A stretch of 64,000 nt of DNA from Undaria pinnatifida (taxonomy: Eukaryota; Sar; Phaeophyceae; Laminariales; Alariaceae): assembly GCA_012845835.1 (NCBI GenBank), contig JABAKD010000028.1:4523090-4587089 (forward strand). The letters run 5' to 3'. The notes under the pieces are model-generated. The model had not been told where the DNA came from. It worked only from the letters and a program-made list of their open reading frames with translations, and searched no databases. Shown one piece after another: positions 22,250-36,100 of this stretch. The first letter of the stretch is position 1. Each line of letters begins with the position of its first letter. Position numbers and translations under genes: made by a program.

Positions 22250-22620
22250 TCCGAATTGAAAACAGCGTACCAGGTATATATCGTCGACTATTATTACAGA
22301 TTATTTAGTGCTGTATCATCGATTGCTCGCGCACACGACATGTTGTCAAAAAGATACCTATTACTACTATTTCGAAGTATATATAATAGATTGCTGCTGT
22401 GCCATCGATCAGTACGTCACGCGTTGACTCGTTCTCGGCAAAAAACCTGTCCAGGAATCCAAACTTCAAAATCGTCGCCCATTCTCAGATATGTATTTCT
22501 TGCCTCCCGTACGTATGTAGTACGCGTTCACGACCAGGTAAGGATGAGGGGCGTTGGATGCCGGCCTTCGAACAAGGTTATTCGACCGAGAAATCATACA
22601 GCACTGCCTACTGAGCTCCT
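22250..22620 (-). mobile_element. tRNA-like SINE head on minus strand
   Basis: On the minus strand from about 22620 the sequence reads GAGGAGCTCAGTAGGCAGTG, which resembles an A box. TTGTTCGAAGGCC follows about 50 bp later and resembles a B box. No matching acceptor stem is visible, so it looks tRNA-derived rather than a tRNA gene. How far the body extends is unclear. Confidence 0.45.
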
Positions 22621-22621
22621 C

Positions 22622-22655
22622 AATCACTTGACTCAGTAGCTCAGTGGGTAGTGCC
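22622..22655 (+). mobile_element. tRNA-like A-box block, plus strand
   Basis: CAGTAGCTCAGTGGGTAGTG is a strong A-box-type sequence pointing away from the minus-strand head that ends six bases earlier. No B box follows at the right distance, so only a truncated head is present. Confidence 0.4.
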
Positions 22656-23096
22656 AAATATATTAAACTATGAAAAAGTCCATGCACAATGTCGTGAGCG
22701 CGCACGCTTGGAAAAGACAAATATGAAGTTGATGAGAACCAAACTCACGGCACTTAACACTACGTACTGTCACGTGACTCACTAAAACTCACAGTGGGTT
22801 ATGAAGGAAAACAACCATATGTTTTCGAGTTTGTTGACAAATTCTCACCGACTTCGTGAGAGGGATTTCCGGAGCTATCCCCTCTCCACGTACTACAGTT
22901 AGTAGTACTCAGGAGAACACTAGCAACTTTCATAACCATCCAGAACGGCTCCAGCGCGCACGCTTCTGAACACCAAATATGATATGGTAGAGAATCGTAC
23001 TCACGACACATCCTTTGTTGGTTATATAGCACTATAACCCCCACTGAGCAGAAAGGCAACGGCACATACATAGCAGTAGTAGCTACGATAGGGCAA

Positions 23097-23426
23097 GTGC
23101 TTCGAGGAGCCATGACAAAACCGTCGTCGGGAAGAAATTTGGATGCCAAGTTGGAAATGTTGTCCCTTGATTTACTCGTCCAAGCTCTGCAAATGCCAAG
23201 ATCCAAGAATAGCTCGGGCGTATACCGCCCAAAATACAATAAAAAAGCACTGCTCGCTTATCTCGTTCAGCGTCTATCCGCGTTCACGTCGAGGTGCAGA
23301 ACGGATAAGGCAGGGCGAGGGGCGTTTGAGCCTCCTCTCGAAGACGACGCTCGAACGAACCGATTTGATGAAAAAAATACAGTCCGAGAATCCCATACTG
23401 GGGCCGACATGAAAATAAACTCCTGA
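23097..23426 (+). CDS. Small hypothetical protein, unrecognised
   Basis: This is a 109-codon open frame. Residues about 15-60 could form two amphipathic helices ending KKALLAYLVQRLSAF, which distantly recalls a SAP-type DNA-binding helix pair; this is a guess from pattern only. The rest is polar. The opposite strand is also open over 146 codons (22799-23239), and LINE debris follows 130 bp downstream. It may be a gene remnant or part of a transposon. Confidence 0.25.
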   Translation: MLRGAMTKPSSGRNLDAKLEMLSLDLLVQALQMPRSKNSSGVYRPKYNKKALLAYLVQRLSAFTSRCRTDKAGRGAFEPPLEDDARTNRFDEKNTVRESHTGADMKINS

Positions 23427-23552
23427 CCGAATGTAAAAAAAAAGAATAATCATATACCAGGTATATATTTATTATAGTAGTATTTTCAATCTTGTTTATC
23501 TATTCAATTTTTCGTTTTGTTCGGAGAGCGTTCGCAAACGACGCCTACTTTT

Positions 23553-23823
23553 CGCGGGAGCTGTACAACGGACGACCAATGAGCGACTGATCCATCTTGT
23601 GATGTTCAGGACACTGACTGGTGGGGTGAACCCGCGACCAGGCCGACCAGAAAAGAAATGGGCCCAGAGTCTAGCAGACAACATCAAGGTATTCAAAGCC
23701 ACCGAGGTGTCCATGGATGATAGCTCCCCTTTGCTGTTCGGAGTAGAGACTGCTGTGCGAACTAGCACCGGCGGACCGCTTGATGAAGAGACGACACAGA
23801 GGGTACGTGGCGGAGAAGAGTAG
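23553..23823 (+). pseudogene. LINE reverse transcriptase, C-terminal tail fragment
   Basis: The frame reads from about AVQRTTNERLIHLVMFRTLT through GRPEKKWAQSLADNIKVFKA to a stop at 23821-23823. The pattern GRP.K.W...L..D...F is typical of the end of LINE-type ORF2 proteins, and I recall similar tails in brown-algal LINEs. No reverse-transcriptase or endonuclease core lies upstream, so this is a 5'-truncated remnant. Confidence 0.45.
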
Positions 23824-24139
23824 GCTACACCTCACAACAGAGGACGCCAAGAGCAGCAACAAAAAAGGGAAACCGGGGGGGCGGAATGGGGGGCAGCCGT
23901 ACTGATACAGCTGCATGTAGAAGAACGCAGAATCGAAATGATAGATCGTGTGGCGAGGCACCAGTTCGATTAATGAGCGGAGCGTATGCTACTACTGCTG
24001 TTAGTACTAATATAGTATCGATACTATTTATAGTATACCCCCGAACCCCTTACAGGGTAGTTTCTGCTTCGTTATAAATAGTCTTCCTTGAGTTCAAGAG
24101 AGGAAGCGAAGGCGACAACAACAGTAAAGACATGTGTAC

Positions 24140-24800
24140 TCCTTTCGTTCTTCATTGTACTTATTTTCTTCTCTTTTTCACTTATTTGTTTACTTTTTAT
24201 TTACTCGGAGTATTCACATATTATGAAAAAAAAAATACACTCCAGCTGTGAGAAAAATATTTTGTCGAAACTCATCTTTGCAAGCTGTGTGTGATACTCC
24301 AATCGCGCGTACAATTATATATTTTAGATTTATTTGAATATTTTTCTTAATTTATTTGTTTTTGTTTCCTTATCTCCCCCCCGCCGCCCGTATCTTCTTC
24401 CCCTTCTTCGTATTGTTTTGTCCGTGTAACAGTTATCTGTTCGTGCAACAATTAATTATCTGTTCGTGTTCAACAGTTATCTGTTCCTCTTCAGCACGTA
24501 TGTATGCTGTTCTTCTTGACCAGCCTCGGCTTTCTGGTCGTCTTTGGCATCACATTTTTCACAACACCATTGTTCTGTTTCGTTTTGTTTTTTTCTTTTC
24601 TCTTCTCTTCTTTTCTGTTTCTTATTTTCATGGCCTGGCTTGTTTTGATGTGTTCTCGTCCCCGGTCGGCTGACATTTCATATGATTTACGTTGATCAAT
24701 CGCAACTGTGTGGTTTGCTTTGTCTCACACAGTAGTCTGTGGCAACATAACTTGTATCTCTCTAGTGCTCCGATGGTCTAGTGTGGTTACCCTCGGCCGA
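24140..24800 (+). mobile_element. T-rich (CA)-ended retroposon relative
   Basis: A long T-rich stretch leads to GATGTGTTCTCGTCCCCGGT, CTGACATTTCATATGATTTA and TAACTTGTATCTCTCTAGTG. This is the same order as 2100-2240 and 47170-47320. The (CA)-type 3' end is not visible. It is interrupted at its start by a CCAGCTGTGAG end (24241). Confidence 0.45.
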
Positions 24801-26783
24801 CGCTGCCCTTCCTCATGTTACTCCCCGTAATCCCAATGTGGCTCCTGTTTTCCTCCCATTCGCTCGTCCTTCTCTTCCTTTTTCACGTCTGGTGGAGCTT
24901 CTTCGCGGGAATTGCGCTGAACTCCAGCCGTATATATGACATCCTGTTGGAAACATTCCGTAACCTTCGCCCTCATATCCCGGTCGGGCGGAGGTTAAGG
25001 TGACGGCAACGGCGGCCGCGACGGCGGCCGGGGAGTAACGTGCCATTTGTTTTCTTCCCTATCACTTCCCTTCCATTCCTCTCCCCGTTTCCGTTTCCCC
25101 TATCCCTCCTCCGGCCTCCTCTTTCTTCTCCCCGTTCCTTGCTCCTTTTTTTCTATCACCTTCCATGCGATCGCTTTGGCTTTGGCAGCTTCTGCTCTAC
25201 GGTGTGTTCGCCACCAAGGTCACACCTACATACCAGCTCATGTTAATGCGTGGGCTTACGGGGCGGGGGCACTGCTGGTGCTGCTGCTGGAACTGTACAA
25301 GATTCACGTCCCCGTTCCCATTCTTCCACATAGATTCCTTCCGCCTGCTCGCAAACTCCAAAACCTTCGATGAGAACAACCCAATTGCCCCACTCCGCTT
25401 CGTATCGTTTCTACTCCATGCTAAAGAGCCAGACGGTTCAAGACACCTGTCTACTTGCCGATCGTCAAGCGCCCATCGCTGCTTCGCTCAGAGGTACGCT
25501 GTTCATCATAATTCTGCCCTCGGTTCTCAGCGCTCTAACCGGCACAACCTGCTGACGCCTCCGTTTCGACATCTCCAATCACTTTCCTCCAAACATCACC
25601 ACATACACTACCAGGTGATACGGCGATTTTGGACGTACTTTCAAGTCCCGATCTCCCACTTTTCTCATTAGAAAAAGTAATTTCTTCCCACAAGCAAAGG
25701 TGGTCATGTTCACGTTTTCTTCAGCTTCCACATCAATTTACTGGCCCACTAGCGTGCTCCTTAGTACGTGAGGCGTTGGTAAATAAGATACCGCAAGACG
25801 GGGTTAGGGTATCGACACTCAGGACTCATCCTCATGAACCAAACATGTCATATTCGCTAGGCTGCGCAAACGCGGTGCAATAACCGAGAGGTACCTCGGG
25901 GACGAATACATGATCGCACGTATATCCCCACGTCCGAATACCCCCATACACGATACCAGGAACCTCATCAATCGTGGAAACACATCTAATAATCTAGTCT
26001 GTATGTCGAGTCTTCATGATGAAACGAGAATACGATCGACAGACCAAAATCCAGTTTTCAGGAGATAACCTATGCGCGAGGAACACCAACATCAACTACC
26101 CAATTACTGATCCTGTGATAGTAGACGTGGAACACTTGGCCGTCAGCCGCGGAAATGCTAGGCTGGCAAGTGTCGAATGTTCTTCCAGCGCACATGATGA
26201 ATAATTCTTAGTATCGCCGTGGCCAAAACCTAGAACTTGGGTCTATGAAAATCAAGCAACCCGAGTAAACACAACACGCAAATACTATCGCACCCATCAA
26301 TTCACCCACTCTCTCAGCCATGATAATCTATCGCGCAGTGGCGCGATACTTGTCGTTCACGGTTAGGCAAACAGAGTATACCACGCTCTTCAACATGCGA
26401 TACTTGGTGTTGGTTGTCGACGCAAAGTTGTTGCATTGTGAATAAGGCCTGCGGTGCAACACTGAAACCTCGTCAATCGCGGTTTTCACCTTCCACATAC
26501 ACCAGGTAGGTCTAACTTCGGCGGGTCGATCAGCATTATCGGGAGGACATTCTCGATACGGCTGGGGTGTGTCGACAACCGTAGGTGCTCGACGTTGCTG
26601 GCCGTTCAGGTAACTTTTTCTGTTTACGCTTGACCTAACTCAAGCTACGCAGCGCATGATAGGTAGATATCATGCCTAACAAACAATCTCGTTCAAACGC
26701 TGCGGATGAATACCGACACCACATGAATCTGGAGATAACCTGATTCATATAAAACCCTAGCCAAAATCAATACATCACGAGCC
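24801..26783. other. No recognisable gene
   Basis: Several plus-strand frames of 60-168 codons (for example 25165-25671) are pyrimidine-rich with hydrophobic, low-information translations, and none is recognised. AACCTCATCAATCGTGG near 25970 and AACCTCGTCAATCGCGG near 26468 suggest an old repeat spaced about 500 bp apart. This stretch follows the stop codon of the PMP-like gene and should hold its 3' UTR nearest 26783. Confidence 0.45.
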
Positions 26784-27122
26784 CTAGCCACGCCAGACCA
26801 CGCCTGGGCCGGATAACGACATGGCGGGGCTGGCAGAAGGGGGTGCAGACGAAATCGGAGCGTTTCTACCACGTGCGGATTGGGCGCTGTTTCTTGCTGC
26901 TTCGTCGCCCACTTGATGACGGTCATGGTGAAGGCTTTCATCCTTCTGAGTGTCATCGACCGACTTCTGCACGGTAATCCAGGAGCTCGTGATAACAGCG
27001 AGAGCGAGAAATACGTTGGTGGCGACTAAAATACCTCCCAACACGGCGCGGTCGCTCTCGTCTCCAACGTCCACTTTGATCAGCAACGCCAAGAAATTAT
27101 TGAAGAAGATGATAACGCAGCC
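26784..27122 (-). CDS. PMP-like gene, exon 10 (last)
   Basis: The acceptor is CTACAG|GGCTGC. It encodes GCVIIFFNNFLALLIKVDVG and AVLGGILVATNVFLALAVIT, two membrane segments, then a charged and then Ser/Pro-rich tail to a TAG at 26784-26786. It joins exon 9 in phase 0. Confidence 0.85.
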   Translation of the reverse strand, partial: GCVIIFFNNFLALLIKVDVGDESDRAVLGGILVATNVFLALAVITSSWITVQKSVDDTQKDESLHHDRHQVGDEAARNSAQSARGRNAPISSAPPSASPAMSLSGPGVVWRG

Positions 27123-30100
27123 CTGTAGATGGTTTAAAAACGGGTGCACGTGTTGGGTGCGGTAGTAGACGATAAAATATCACGTTGTTCATAGTCATCG
27201 GTGGCGACGTCGACAGGCTGGAGGTGGGGATTCTGCAGTAGTGATTCCACGTCTCCATTACGCATCCTATAGTGTAAATTCTCCCGGCTCGATCCCCTCC
27301 CATGCTGCCAAGATGCGGCGTACGCATAACGTGCAATACAAAGACAACACATATTGGAAGGTTGGGATTGACAATGCCGATAGTGTATCTACGCATGAGA
27401 TTCAATTATATGTACCAACACGCTTGCACCAACCGATGAATGCCATAAATCACACGACTCACCAGGCGGTACAACCACGAATTCGTTGGGTCCGTATGGG
27501 GCCGCATGAGTTCGAAACCCAGAAGGCTTAAGAATGCAAATATGCATGCCGTCGCTGCTTGTGAGGCGGTGCGAGGGGCGATGAAGACAAACACCCCCGT
27601 CAAAACCATCCTCCGGCCGCACTCGATCACCTCGTAGTAGTACAACTCGGGAGCTGCGTAGGATTCGACAGCAATCAGAGACGATAACGAATTGACGGTC
27701 TTTGACGCGCGTCCTGTCACATGACTGAAGGCCAGCACACCACAAGGTCGCAGACAACTGATCATGCTCAATTAGACTACTAGGTACCCGACACCTGGTA
27801 TATGATTGTATGATTGCACTCCGTGCGACATTTTGATTTCGGCCAGAATTAGCTCAAATCTTGCACATTGGACTTCATCTTGGCACCATGAATGTCCTCA
27901 AAGGTTCGCAAACGGCTCCAAGACTGTCGAGTGACCTAAGGCCCCACGCTGTCTAGTCTATATATGTTGTAGCTCAACACGGGATGTTTCAAACTTGTAC
28001 GGCTCGTATTTTCTACAGAAAATTTCGCCCGTGTAAATAATTGGTCTAAAATACCAGGTTTAAATTTCAACAAAAGCCGGAAAGCTGTGCAAACCAAGTC
28101 CTGCCAGCACAAATACAGCATTCAGCGACGTGGTCGCGTCCCTAAATCGACATAAAATGAACCGCCGTTTGGGTGAGAGCACTAAGATTCACGCTTTTAT
28201 CCTGCATTATTTCCTGGGCAAAGTACAGAGTGGTAGTTGTGTGTACGTGTCGCGGGATTGCGGTTCTTTCTAAAGGAAGGCGATGTGATTCCCGTCTCTC
28301 AAATGAGTCCCGATTTATTTCGTTTTGTGAGGGGTGGGTTGGACGTACTCCAAGGTATGATTGTAGAAAATTTCGCGCGAACAATCAAAAATCTGATCTG
28401 CCTGTGTTCAATATTAAGCAGAATCTAGCGAAAAGACTGGATCCTACACTCTAAAAACAAGTAATATGAAGGTATATGAAATATAAAAGGAAATAACGTA
28501 TCTTGCTCATTTTTGACAACAAAAGTCAAAATATCCACGCCGCTTTTAGAGGTAGACCCCTTTGCAAAAGCGTTTTTCATGCCCATCCCGAGGTCTAACT
28601 TCCGAGTTTTAATATTCTTTTCTTTTTTTTCGCCGATATCATTTGGGTTATGTATCAGCTCATGGGTGTTGTTGTGACTGGATGTCCCGCCTCTGAACCT
28701 TGTACGCACCCACCGACGGCTGGGATGCCCAGATGTGCTAGGCCACCTTCGCCAGTCGCTCGGCTGTATGTACCAGCCTTTAGCATCTACATACAGTAGC
28801 ATAGAACAAGTTGTTAGTGCTGGTGCTGCTAAAAAGGAGCTCCCAAAATACAGTAATAATAACTAGCTAGTTTGACCACGGTACCGTTTTTTGGGATCGA
28901 GACACGATCTCGCGGGGTGGAGCCACAACGCCTGTTGCGAGCTAGGGGACCCCCAAGTCAGGGAATAAATTTTTTGCTTGCGGGATCCATGTACGCTTTT
29001 GCGGGATCTCACGTTGGCTTGTGAAATATCTCTGTACAACACTGGTTCGCAACAGAGTTTATGGCCTGTATCATCCCAGCGCCAAATTTCGTCCTTCGCT
29101 TGTGCCAGGTTTGGTGCAGAGAAGATTTCGGTGGGATCATGCTGGGAAAAAAAACGTATTTGTGTACGTAACGAGTACATTTCTAGACTAATCAAAAAAA
29201 TATAATTCAGAAGATATTGATAGGAAAAGAATGTTCGCACTGGAGTAGTGCAAGAGTTCGTAGTGATCATCGGCCACCTCCTCGGCACTCAATTGCACAA
29301 TTTTAGCCCGGCTCAATAAGGGGTCAACTGTGCTTGATTGAGATGTTTCAGTTCATTCCCTTCTCTTTTTTTATAGTGACTGCTGTGAGACACGCTGTGT
29401 CGGCACACACTCTTATGAACGGGGCGGTTTTACTACTGCTGTATTTAGCACCCCCCCCTCCCTTCCCGGCCGTATGAGCCTCACCGGAGGTGCGGTGGAG
29501 ACAAAAACCTGTTCGTATTGGCAAATAAGAAAAGCGGTCTAGATGTGATGTTCAGCAATGGTTGTTGCTGATTGCTCTTTTTCTGTGAATATTTGAAACC
29601 ACAACAACAGCGGGATGAGTGCTGATGCAGCGCACCAGGTGCCGATGGTACGAATTTAAGTTTTGTCCAGAAAAATAGCGTCGGGGCCCAAAGCCGTAAC
29701 AAGGCCATCGAGAGGCTGACAAATTATATACATACCAGGTACATATCGTGTTGCGGATACATAGTGTACCAATACAGGAGTAGCATCATCTCACAAGAAC
29801 TTTTACTTTGTCACAGTACCCTTTTGTCCAACCGCTTCATCCGTGCACTTATACTTTCTCCCTGTTTTAGCCATAGGCAGTGAGAAAACGGTGTAGTTGC
29901 TGCTGTCGGTGTTGTTGTTGCCTCTGCTCTGCAGAATATTGAACAAGTTCTGCTGCTGGCGAGTGAACTCGTATTTCTTGATTCAGCCTCCCTATGATCA
30001 CTTCAATGGGAAGCCTTGTATATTGTACCCACAGGTATAGACACGCATATCAATTGCGGTTCAACGCCTTTCTTCTGGGGCTTAGGTCTATACCTGGTTC

Positions 30101-33100
30101 GTATAACGTTTCCCTCCTATCTCTACATGTCTACAGGCTGGTTCGCGTTAGAAGCTCGAAATTTTTCTCCCCTACGAATGCCGCTCGCAATATCTAGCCC
30201 AAGGTTACTTGGTACCTGGTATCATACTGACCTCCAAGACCAGTGGAAGAGGGTAACATGACCAGTTTTTATTTAACTGCCTCGGGCTGTTTGTCGGAAC
30301 AAAAATCGTATCGACCAATTACCGGCATTCAAAAATTTTCAATGATATTCAGGCGTTTTCCAAGCGGGAGGTAAAAAACTAATTGCGCCGCAGTTTGCAC
30401 GAACCGATTGGAGGCACTTCAAGGCATGTTAGTGGAAGGTTTCGCGCGAAAAGTAGAAGATCTGACCTGCCTACATTCATCAATGCACAGAATTTAGCGA
30501 AACGCTGAATGCTAGACTAAAACCATGTCAATTGAAGGAATTAAGGCATCTTACTCATTTTGGCGCACGAAAGTCCAAATGACCACGCTGTTTTTGAGAG
30601 ATAGACGCTGATTTTTTCACACGTATTCTACATGCCCATCCCGAGGCCTGACCTTCGGTTTTTCTTTTTTCTTTTCTTTCTTTTCGCTGATTTGTTTCGG
30701 TCTAAGGTAATCCACATTTCCCAAACGATCTTAACTGACGAGAACTCAGCCCTCTCTGTCCTTGACAAGTGACGCCTTGCAAGGGCACAAAAAAGACGTG
30801 CGCAAAACTCCACGGTTTGAATCGAAAAAACGGCGTGAACATTCGCCGGGGAATAGATTTCGGGCTTTCAACTTCAACCAGCCTGTATTGCCAACAACGT
30901 TGTTAGTCCCTGAGATCCTGGGAATATAGTCACGCCGCCGTTGAGGCGGAGGCGACGGCCCTAGTCCCTAGCATGCATATCAATATATCATGTATATATG
31001 TTGTACACGATTTCCCGTCGGGATCGTTTGATAATGATAACAAAGGCGCGGCGCAAAAAATTACTAGAGCCACGAAAGAACCTGACAAATTGCCAGTGTA
31101 TCCACGTGTTTTGTATTCGTTTTGTTTTAAACTTTTTGAATTATAGCGCTGGGGACCTGTGTTGTTCTAGAAGTTGTATGGCGTCTGCAGGGTATTATTT
31201 TGACTTCTTTTTCACGCGAACAATAAACGCAAACGCATAAAACAAACGTCCGGAGTGGCCAATCAACTAACTGCCGCATCCAACTGTTTTGAGGTACGGA
31301 ATGGATTCGCAACACTCACCGAAATCCTTCCACAGGAATATGGACGGGACTAGTTGCGGATGTTCGCGCCTTGCCTCCACCTTTTCTTCCAACTCTCGCA
31401 ATTCCTCAGAGGACAAGTTGGCCTTGGTTTGAGATTTTGATGCGGTACATACTTTCGTCGAGGGGTTCCCGTCGTTTCTCGACGAGTTTACCGCCCTGAC
31501 TGGCCCGATGATTTCGGTGGGCTCGATGTAGATGCGTGGATTGAGCAATTCCCGTTTCTTCCACAAAATGGCGGCGTAAAGGACGGGGATGCCGATCGGG
31601 TATATCTGGGGACGGGCAAAACACGTTTGTCGAGGGAAATCAGGCACCTTTCCTTAAACCGGCCTCACTCGCATGACGAATGTATTGCATGGAAACAATA
31701 TCATTGTTACACACCCACGGCTACTCTGTCGTCTTGCTGGCCCGCTCACCACGATCATGAGCATGGCGTAGACTCGGAAGAACGTGTGCAACCTCGAGTT
31801 GCATGACAGACTGTAGTCAACTCTGAGATAGCTCTCCCCCTCCACAACGTTGTCGTTGCACGCGAAAGTTTTGAACACCGAGGTAGACACCGACGTAAAC
31901 ACCTGCAGTTATCGAGATAAGACGAGATCGGTCTTCAGAGGCTTAAAGTACAGGCGTCTCCGCAGTGCACAACAGGAACCGCGAAGAAGTGAATGGCGAG
32001 GGTGGGGCAGTCGTTGGAAACGGTGCTGCACCAGGCAACCGTTAATGAAAGTCGATCTGTTCATCAACATCGGGTCCAACGTGTGTGGCGTGTAGACACG
32101 CTGTGGTTCGCACTTACTCCTTTTGTGTAGCTGCAACATAGTCTGACCGGTAGAAAAGGGACGACCGAAGCTGGCTGGTGGAATGATATTATCGTGCTCG
32201 AATTGCTCTCAGCATTTGCCAAACCCACGTGCTGATACGAGCTGCACAGACAAGCCACACCCACGCTGTTTCCCACATATGCTACTAATAGTACGGTATC
32301 TAGATGTGTACATTTTTTTTCTCATTGATCTTCTTCATTTGAGGATATTCTGTTTCAAATTCCTCACCCAACACGTCATTCATTTTAAGCAAACCGAAAG
32401 CGCAATCCGATTGAAGGAATCCGTGTTCCAAGCATACAAAACTGAGGTTGCGCTAAACAAGAATGTCATTCCGACATTTTATTTTTATTAGGTTGTTAGT
32501 AGGTTATTAAAATTTTATTAAAAGGTTACAAAGGTTTTAATAACAGGTTATTAATAGGTTAACGAGCCGCGTCATCAAGAAATGAATGGCCCAAAAGTGA
32601 CACCTCTATCATCGTAGCACGCATCATTCACCAACATCTCAATAGTGCCTCTTAAATCTACAGATTGTCATGAAACCTCACCAAGAACGTTAGCAGCAAC
32701 CCCGCCGCCATATGCCTCGACCACGCAGCCCTCCTTGCGACGCCCCGGGATTCCTCGATCCCCGCACGGTATTTCGCGATTTGGTACGTCAATACTAACA
32801 AAGCGATCAACAGCAGAGGGGCCAGCGTTGAAACTAGCAGACCAACGTAGAAGTTGACTGATGGTAGAATACAGGAGACCGAGAACATGTTCCCTATGTC
32901 GAGATTAACAACGCTGATCCACGACAAGAATTTCGAGTAGGACTCCGGGAACTCAATCCCGGTGATACTCGAGGATAGAGTAAGAATCTGCCACACTACC
33001 ACGATGATCTTGAGCTTGTCCAGTGGCAATCTCGACACCCATCGCTTAACCTTGTCGCCGAACCCACAATGCGTTGGTTGCCCGCCATTGGTGACTTCGG

Positions 33101-36100
33101 CCCCTACTCCCGTGCCTGGGAGTACCTCGCCATCACCACTGCCAGTGGCATTCAAACAACTATCCTTTGGGTGGGAAGACACCTCCGGGTTTGTAAGAGA
33201 TCGTCTGTCTGTTACACCGCCCCCCCCTTTACCGGTGCCAACTACAGCTTGAAGAAGCTCGGCATATCTCTGATCAAAATCATCTGGCTCCAAAGATTCG
33301 ACTGTGTTCTCTCTACTGCAATTCTCACCACCCTCACCACGGCAACGGCTAGACGAGTTGTCCAATACGCAATCACATTCCGAAGATATGATTGGTTTGA
33401 ACGAGGTTGGGCCCGTGGTTGTTCCGAATTTGTTCTCCTTTTGCATGGTAGAAGACACGCGGCACCATACTGGTGGGTATCTGCAAACAAACTGACGGGC
33501 AACGCTGATGGCGGCAAGACCTCCAATAAGGTACACCACTGCGGTTAGCAGCAGCAGAAGAATCACTAATGAAAAGAACGTTCCCATCGCAATGTGCACG
33601 TGCATCGTGGTGTCGTCACAGTAGTGGCACGTGTTGCCGACACCTCTTCCATACCCTTCCATGCACACGGCGCAATCTGACAGGAGAGCGGTAACAATTG
33701 TGCACGAAGATAAATTAGCAAAGTCGGTATGTAATGGTATCATTAGCTACCATTATCGAAGGGTCCAAGCAGAAAAATGAGATATAGCGCGTCTGCTCAG
33801 TTGAGAGGTATAGCCCAACAACAGTAAGCCGGGTTGGTGTCGAATAGGTACGTGGGTTCTCAGTAGCACAAACACAGCAATTGTCATACATCATCTCCCG
33901 TCAGCACCAACGCAGATAGCTACTAGCAACAGCAAATGCACAGAACTGGTATGACCGGCCAAATAAATGCTAGCCGATCGATTGGCACGGATTGGCTGTC
34001 CATAGACTCACATGGACCCCTGTATCCTACTTCACAGTAGTCGTCCGGGCTCGAAACCTTCGTCGCGCCCTTGCACGCTTCCGTTTGTAAGCATTCAAAC
34101 ACGATCGGAGAGGTCAGGTTCGGCCGCCAGTAACCCTGCCGAATAGGAAGCGAAGCCAACGTCGCTCCCGGGCGCTCGCAATCTAACACCATGCCATCAC
34201 CAACCGTATCGCACGCTTCGCATGACACACCATTGGCGTGGTCATTTTCCGGCTTGGCGTATTCACCAGCTTGGCAAAGATAGAACGTCGAATTCACTTC
34301 CAGCTTGACAGCGCTGGCCGAGTCCGAGCTGGCGCTGCCTATGGATGTCAGCGAGAAAATGCTTGTCAAGTTGCCACCCACGTCCTGCTTGGAGGGAGCA
34401 CCGATAACCTCAACGGTGATGGACGTCTCAGGAGGCAACACTCCCTTCGACGGGACTACGACCAAGTCCAGGTGAACCGCTTCGAAGTCCAGGTCCCAGA
34501 TGATGTTTGTCGTTCCGTTCCCCGCTGAGACCAAGAGTTCAAAGCAAACCAGTTCGGGACTGTAAGTCACTTCAGCTGGGGGCGTGCTGAGACTGAGGGA
34601 TAGCTCACCGCCATCATTTAGGCACTCGCCGTCCTCGAGACACTCGCAAAGCACTCCGATTATGGCATCCACACACAACCCGGGCCCGCACGCGTTCGGG
34701 TCGCTGCAGTCTATAACCTTGCTCACAAGCGCCAGGGAGCTGTTCTGCGTGCCAGTGCCGGCGTTTTCGAACGTTTTACTGCTCACGACGGCGTTGCGGA
34801 TCTCGGCGACCGAGTTGGGCGCGACGATCGGCACGATTGGAGAGCTTTCGCTAAAGCCACAACTGTTGAGGACAAGCGAACCGTTAGCCGAATTCATGTG
34901 GTAGATAACAGCGTCGCCGTTCCAGCCAATACAACTACAGTTGTGCAAAGTTAAGATAGTATCACCGTCGGTTTCTATCGCGCGGGTGGATGTCGCTTCT
35001 CCGAGGCTGGGACTCGATATCATCGTGACGCTTCTGGCAAACAATTCGGTCACAGCCACATATGCCACGCTTCCGCCCGAGGCTAAGTTGTCGGTCATGC
35101 GGTTGTTTTCAAACGTGGCGTTTTTTACGTTTGTCAGGTACATGGCCGCTCCTTGAGGTGCCACGTTCGCAGTCAGGTCACAGCTTGAGTGCACTCGTTT
35201 GGCGTTTCGGGCATAGTACCCTCCGCCATGGTCGCCCGCCTGGTTCCCTCGGATGATTGCCCCCTGGCACATGATGCTGGCTCCCTCCTCTAGAAAAGAG
35301 AACCCGCCATACTTTCTGGGACCGAGTGGCGTGCGGTGCGGTGCGTTGCGGTGCAGGGTAAACGTGCGTCAGGATGACGGCACTCATTCCAAACAAAAGT
35401 AGTCGTGCAACTCACCCAGGGATATATCATATGGGTTACAGCTTAATCAAGGCGCAGGCATGTCGACATGAGGCGTCGCGGTGTATTACGCGTCGGTAGA
35501 CGTTGACATGTTTTCGCTGCAAGTTTGTTCAACGATTGAGACCCGACCGAACATCGAACGAAAATCCAGTTGGCCGTTCTCAGACTCACATTGCTACGTT
35601 GCTTTCAAAAAAGCCTCCGGTTATCGTCACCAGCCCCAAAGCCCCCGACAACATGACAACGCCTCCGGATTCGAGCGCCTTGTTGTTTCTAAATGTGCCT
35701 CCCGCGATCGAAATGTCTGATGCCGAATTGCCGTTGCAGTATAGCTTAACGGAACATCGGACAAAGAAGCGGATAGAGCGCGTCAGCGACGTCTACTTGT
35801 TGGGTGTAACTACCCGTAACAACTGGTGCGGTGGAAGCAAACGTCGTCAGCCCGGCCTTTGAGCAAGAAGGTCGTTCGGGTTTCTGGGCACATGCAATAT
35901 GTTGGGAACCCTTTCTCCCTTCCAATCTGTTGATTCAACAATAGGGTGGACGTGGTCCAACGAGAAGGCCAGCTCTGCTAATACACTTGACGTGAACAGT
36001 ACGCCAAGGAACTCTGGTGCTTTCAGATGGACATGCCGAACTTTGCACACCAACCATTCTCTAGACGCCACTATGCACCCCACGTAAGATTCGCTGATGA

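Noticed and set aside
25165-25671. 168-codon plus-strand frame and its neighbours
   Set aside because: Pyrimidine-rich DNA giving hydrophobic, unrecognised peptides in two frames at once.
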